NCBI GenBank assembly: GCA_049115715.1
Contig: JAGDZQ010000003.1
Coordinates: 1 to 64,000, forward strand
Direction: 5' to 3'
DNA: 64,000 nt
Origin: JAMZMI01 sp049115715
GTDB lineage: Bacteria > Bacteroidota > Bacteroidia > Cytophagales > Cyclobacteriaceae
The position numbers were made by a program, and so were the translations under genes. This document shows positions 61,261-64,000 of this stretch, piece after piece; the stretch's first letter is position 1, and the number at the start of each line of letters is the position of its first letter. The notes beneath the pieces are model-generated. The model saw only the letters and a list, made by a program, of their open reading frames with translations. It was not told where the DNA came from and ran no database searches.

Positions 61261-64000
61261 ATGGTAGTAGCCTCAACGTATTGTCCGAGTCGATTCAAGC
61301 ATGCTATCTCATGGTTGGTGCTCGCCGCTACCATAATAAGTTGTAACCAAAACAAAGTTCGAAATATCCCACTGGATGAAATAGCAGGAAACGAAAAAGT
61401 CAAGGAGTACATGGAGGCTTTCGAAGGTCGCGGAATTATGTCCGATGATTCACAGCCAATTTCTGCTGAAGAAGCAGTCAAAAACTTCCGGTATCCAGAT
61501 GATCTGGAAATGGACTTGGTCCTTTCCGAACCACACATACATCAACCTGTAGAAGTCAATTTCGACCATATAGGAAGACTTTGGGTTGTCTTGTATAACC
61601 AATACCCTTATCCCGAAGGTGTTAAGATCGTGGATATCGACCATCATGTTAGGGCAGTATTCGACAAAGTCCCGGAACCACCGCCTAATGGAGTAAGAGG
61701 AGCAGACAAAATCTCCATTTTTGAGGACACTGATGGAGATGGTATTTATGATAAATCAGTTGATGCAATCACCGGGTTGAACATTGCCACAAGTGTCGCA
61801 TTGGGTAGGAGTAAAATTTGGGTGCTCACACCTCCATACTTGATCGCTTATCCAGATCCTGACGGAAATGGCATTCCTGACGGAGACCCTAAAGTCCACC
61901 TGAGAGGTTTTGGATTGGAAGATACACATGCTGTTGCCAATAGTCTTCGCTGGGGACCTGACGGGTGGCTATATGGAGCTCAGGGAAGCACCACTACCGC
62001 AACAATTAGCTCTGAGGTCACCAAAGAAGTGCACTTTAAAGGACAGGCCATCTGGCGGTATCACCCAGAATCAAAGGAGTTTGAAATTTTCGGAGAAGGA
62101 GGCGGAAACACCTTTGATGTAGAAATCGATCGAAAAGGACGACTTTACTCAGGTGATAACGGCACCACAAGAGGCTTTTACTACAAGCAAGGAGGGTATT
62201 ATAGGAAAAACTGGGGGAAGCACGGAGCATTAACAAATCCATATGCTTTCGGTTTTTTACCAGGAATGGAATTAGAAGGTGAAAAAATCCGATTTACACA
62301 TGCGTGGGTAAAATATGAAGGCGGCACACTTCCAAAAAAGTATCACGACAAAATCATCGCCATCAACCCTCTTCTGAATTTTGTTCAATTGACAAGTGTG
62401 GAGCCATCTGGTTCTACCTTCCGTTGTATTGACGATGAAAAAATACTGGAAACGGAAGACCACTGGTTCAGACCTGTGGATATCAAAGCCGGGCCCGACG
62501 GTAGCATTTATCTTGCCGACTGGAATGACAGCCGACTATCACATGTCGACCCAAGAGATACATGGAAAAAAAGTACCGGGAGAATTTATAAGCTTAGGTC
62601 TAAGCAATCGCCAAAAATCAAACCATTTGATCTTAGCAAATACTCAAACGAAGAACTCACCGAGTTACTATCACATCCAAATAAATGGTTTAGGCAACAA
62701 GCCCTCAGACAATTTGGAGATAGAAAAGACCAGTCGGCAGTACCCAAACTTATTGAATTGCTCCGATCCGGTAACGATCAGCAAGCACTCGAAGCACTTT
62801 GGGCAATCAACCTTAGTCTTGGTTTTACTGACGAGTTAGCTATGGAAGTACTGGAACATAAAGACCCCTATGTTCGACTTTGGGGTATCCGGCTTCTTGG
62901 AGATGCCAAAAAGGTTTCTCCCTCGATCTCAAAAAAACTTACCGAACTGGCTGCATCAGAAGATCATTTGGAAGTACTTGGTCAACTTGCTTCCACAGCC
63001 AAGCGCCTCCCTCCTGTGGATGCACTTCCTATCATAAAAGCTCTAATGAAAAACCCTCGTAACATCGGTGATCAAGATAATCAGCTACTCATCTGGTGGG
63101 CACTAGAATCCAAGAGCGAGACTGGAAGAGAGTTGATTATGAATATGTTCGAAGAGCAAGACATTTGGAATGAACCTTTGGTAAAGAATGTGATCTTGGA
63201 AAGACTTGCTCAGCGTTACATGCTTGCCAGAGGACGAACCAATTACCTTTCTTGTAGTAAGTTGCTACAATACGCTCCCGACAATCAATACACCAAAGTC
63301 CTAATGAATGGCATCCAGGAAGGGTTGAGAGGAGAGGACATTTCGGATCTCCCTGAAGAACTACTTACACAAATCCAACACTACCAAGCTAAGTTTGGAG
63401 AAGGACAGTTGGCATTGGCCCTGCGACAAAACAACAGCAATACCGTAAAGAAAGCTTTGACAGTAATCTCAAATCAAAAAGCCAGCCGAAGCGAAAGATT
63501 ATCCTACATCCGAATCTTTGGTGAAATAGATCAACCAACAGCAATACCAGTATTAATCCAAATAATCGAGAATCAAACTAATTCAGATGCAATCAGAATC
63601 GCCTGCTTAAAATCTTTGAAGCACTATGATGACCCTTTAATCGGAGAAAGAGCTGCCAATGCCTATACATTCAAGCTAAGAGCCAATCCAGAACTCCGAG
63701 AAGCGGTGCTTCAACTATTTGCAAGTAGAGCTAATTGGGCTGGGCAATTCTTAAGCAAGATTACAGATACAAAAGAAGTCAAGAAAACAGATGTCCCTCC
63801 CGAAATCATACGCCAATTCAAATTGCTGGACGATCCGGAAATAACAAGCACAGTAGATGAATTATGGCCTGATATCAGGATCGCGTCTTCAGAGGATAAG
63901 AAAAAAGAAATACTCAGGATAAAAGGAATACTACAATCAGGAAATGGAGATACCAAAAGCGGAGAGAAATTATATAAGCTGTATTGCGGCAGTTGTCACC
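61261..64000 (+). CDS. PVC-type propeller/HEAT/cytochrome c lipoprotein (3' end outside window)
   Basis: The frame from ATG 61261 is open to the window end (913 residues so far). A lipoprotein-type signal ends near IISC. Residues about 60-440 look like a sugar-dehydrogenase-type beta-propeller (DEDTDGDGIYDKSVDAI-like repeats, GNIPDGDP, GGGNTFDVEIDRKGRLY, VDIKAGPDGSIYLADWNDS). Residues 470-880 look like HEAT repeats. A cytochrome c domain begins at the very end with the heme motif CGSCH (C909, C912, H913). This layout is known as PVC-type heme-binding dehydrogenase protein. It probably oxidises a sugar in the periplasm. The C-terminus lies outside the window. Confidence 0.85.
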   Translation, partial: MVVASTYCPSRFKHAISWLVLAATIISCNQNKVRNIPLDEIAGNEKVKEYMEAFEGRGIMSDDSQPISAEEAVKNFRYPDDLEMDLVLSEPHIHQPVEVNFDHIGRLWVVLYNQYPYPEGVKIVDIDHHVRAVFDKVPEPPPNGVRGADKISIFEDTDGDGIYDKSVDAITGLNIATSVALGRSKIWVLTPPYLIAYPDPDGNGIPDGDPKVHLRGFGLEDTHAVANSLRWGPDGWLYGAQGSTTTATISSEVTKEVHFKGQAIWRYHPESKEFEIFGEGGGNTFDVEIDRKGRLYSGDNGTTRGFYYKQGGYYRKNWGKHGALTNPYAFGFLPGMELEGEKIRFTHAWVKYEGGTLPKKYHDKIIAINPLLNFVQLTSVEPSGSTFRCIDDEKILETEDHWFRPVDIKAGPDGSIYLADWNDSRLSHVDPRDTWKKSTGRIYKLRSKQSPKIKPFDLSKYSNEELTELLSHPNKWFRQQALRQFGDRKDQSAVPKLIELLRSGNDQQALEALWAINLSLGFTDELAMEVLEHKDPYVRLWGIRLLGDAKKVSPSISKKLTELAASEDHLEVLGQLASTAKRLPPVDALPIIKALMKNPRNIGDQDNQLLIWWALESKSETGRELIMNMFEEQDIWNEPLVKNVILERLAQRYMLARGRTNYLSCSKLLQYAPDNQYTKVLMNGIQEGLRGEDISDLPEELLTQIQHYQAKFGEGQLALALRQNNSNTVKKALTVISNQKASRSERLSYIRIFGEIDQPTAIPVLIQIIENQTNSDAIRIACLKSLKHYDDPLIGERAANAYTFKLRANPELREAVLQLFASRANWAGQFLSKITDTKEVKKTDVPPEIIRQFKLLDDPEITSTVDELWPDIRIASSEDKKKEILRIKGILQSGNGDTKSGEKLYKLYCGSCH

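Noticed and set aside
61910..63062. Several short plus-strand frames within the cytochrome gene
   Set aside because: They are out of frame with the continuous long frame from 61261, which encodes a coherent propeller/HEAT/heme protein.

Overview
The window is a chromosomal segment of a member of the Bacteroidota, most likely a marine, algae-associated Cytophagales or Flavobacteriia-type bacterium. The evidence is a SusC/SusD pair, a one-protein hybrid two-component regulator (HTCS), a type IX secretion (T9SS) C-terminal sorting domain, promoters of the Bacteroidota form (TAnnTTTG), many starts without a Shine-Dalgarno sequence, and a nfu/bshA/DUF2911/LVIVD-type gene content. No tRNA, rRNA, CRISPR array, insertion sequence or prophage was seen.

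Left part (about 0.3-33.9 kb) is mostly housekeeping and small operons. It holds rlmN; a minus-strand operon of a small membrane protein, mutL and two rhomboid proteases; a beta-lactamase-fold serine hydrolase joined to a degenerate GH3-like region; bshA (bacillithiol synthesis); a fatty acid hydroxylase; a VWA/MoxR-like AAA pair; a polyprenyl synthase-rhomboid-cytidine deaminase operon; an FKBP isomerase; glnS; an alanine/sodium symporter; a trkA-trkH-lgt operon; a four-gene operon of a patatin phospholipase, a membrane protein, an exported protein and a TPR protein; and nfu.

Right part (about 33.9-64 kb) is a polysaccharide utilization locus (PUL) and its flank. A minus-strand susC-susD-susE-like operon with its own terminator is followed by a second minus-strand unit: a GH29 alpha-L-fucosidase, a sulfatase, and a 1345-residue T9SS-exported protein joining FG-GAP/UnbV repeats to a complete vanadium-haloperoxidase/PAP2 signature. 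The HTCS gene is divergent from susC. The intergenic region between them has three exact 16-bp tandem repeats and a second family of G-rich direct repeats that recurs upstream of the fucosidase. An AraC-type regulator overlaps the HTCS gene tail to tail. Divergent from the AraC gene is a tight four-gene operon: phytanoyl-CoA-dioxygenase-family Fe/2-oxoglutarate enzyme, zinc alcohol dehydrogenase, S-formylglutathione-hydrolase-like esterase, and [2Fe-2S] ferredoxin. A GH2 beta-galactosidase, an exported VOC protein and a large truncated PVC-type cytochrome/propeller lipoprotein follow.

Working model (inference): the locus takes up and degrades a sulfated, fucose- and galactose-containing algal glycan. 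SusCD import it, the sulfatase, GH29 and GH2 trim it, and the oxidative operon deals with a modified sugar, possibly by O-demethylation with formaldehyde disposal. The best candidates for something not yet described are that oxidative operon, the haloperoxidase fusion, and the repeat arrays in the PUL promoters. The patatin-TPR operon is a further candidate.
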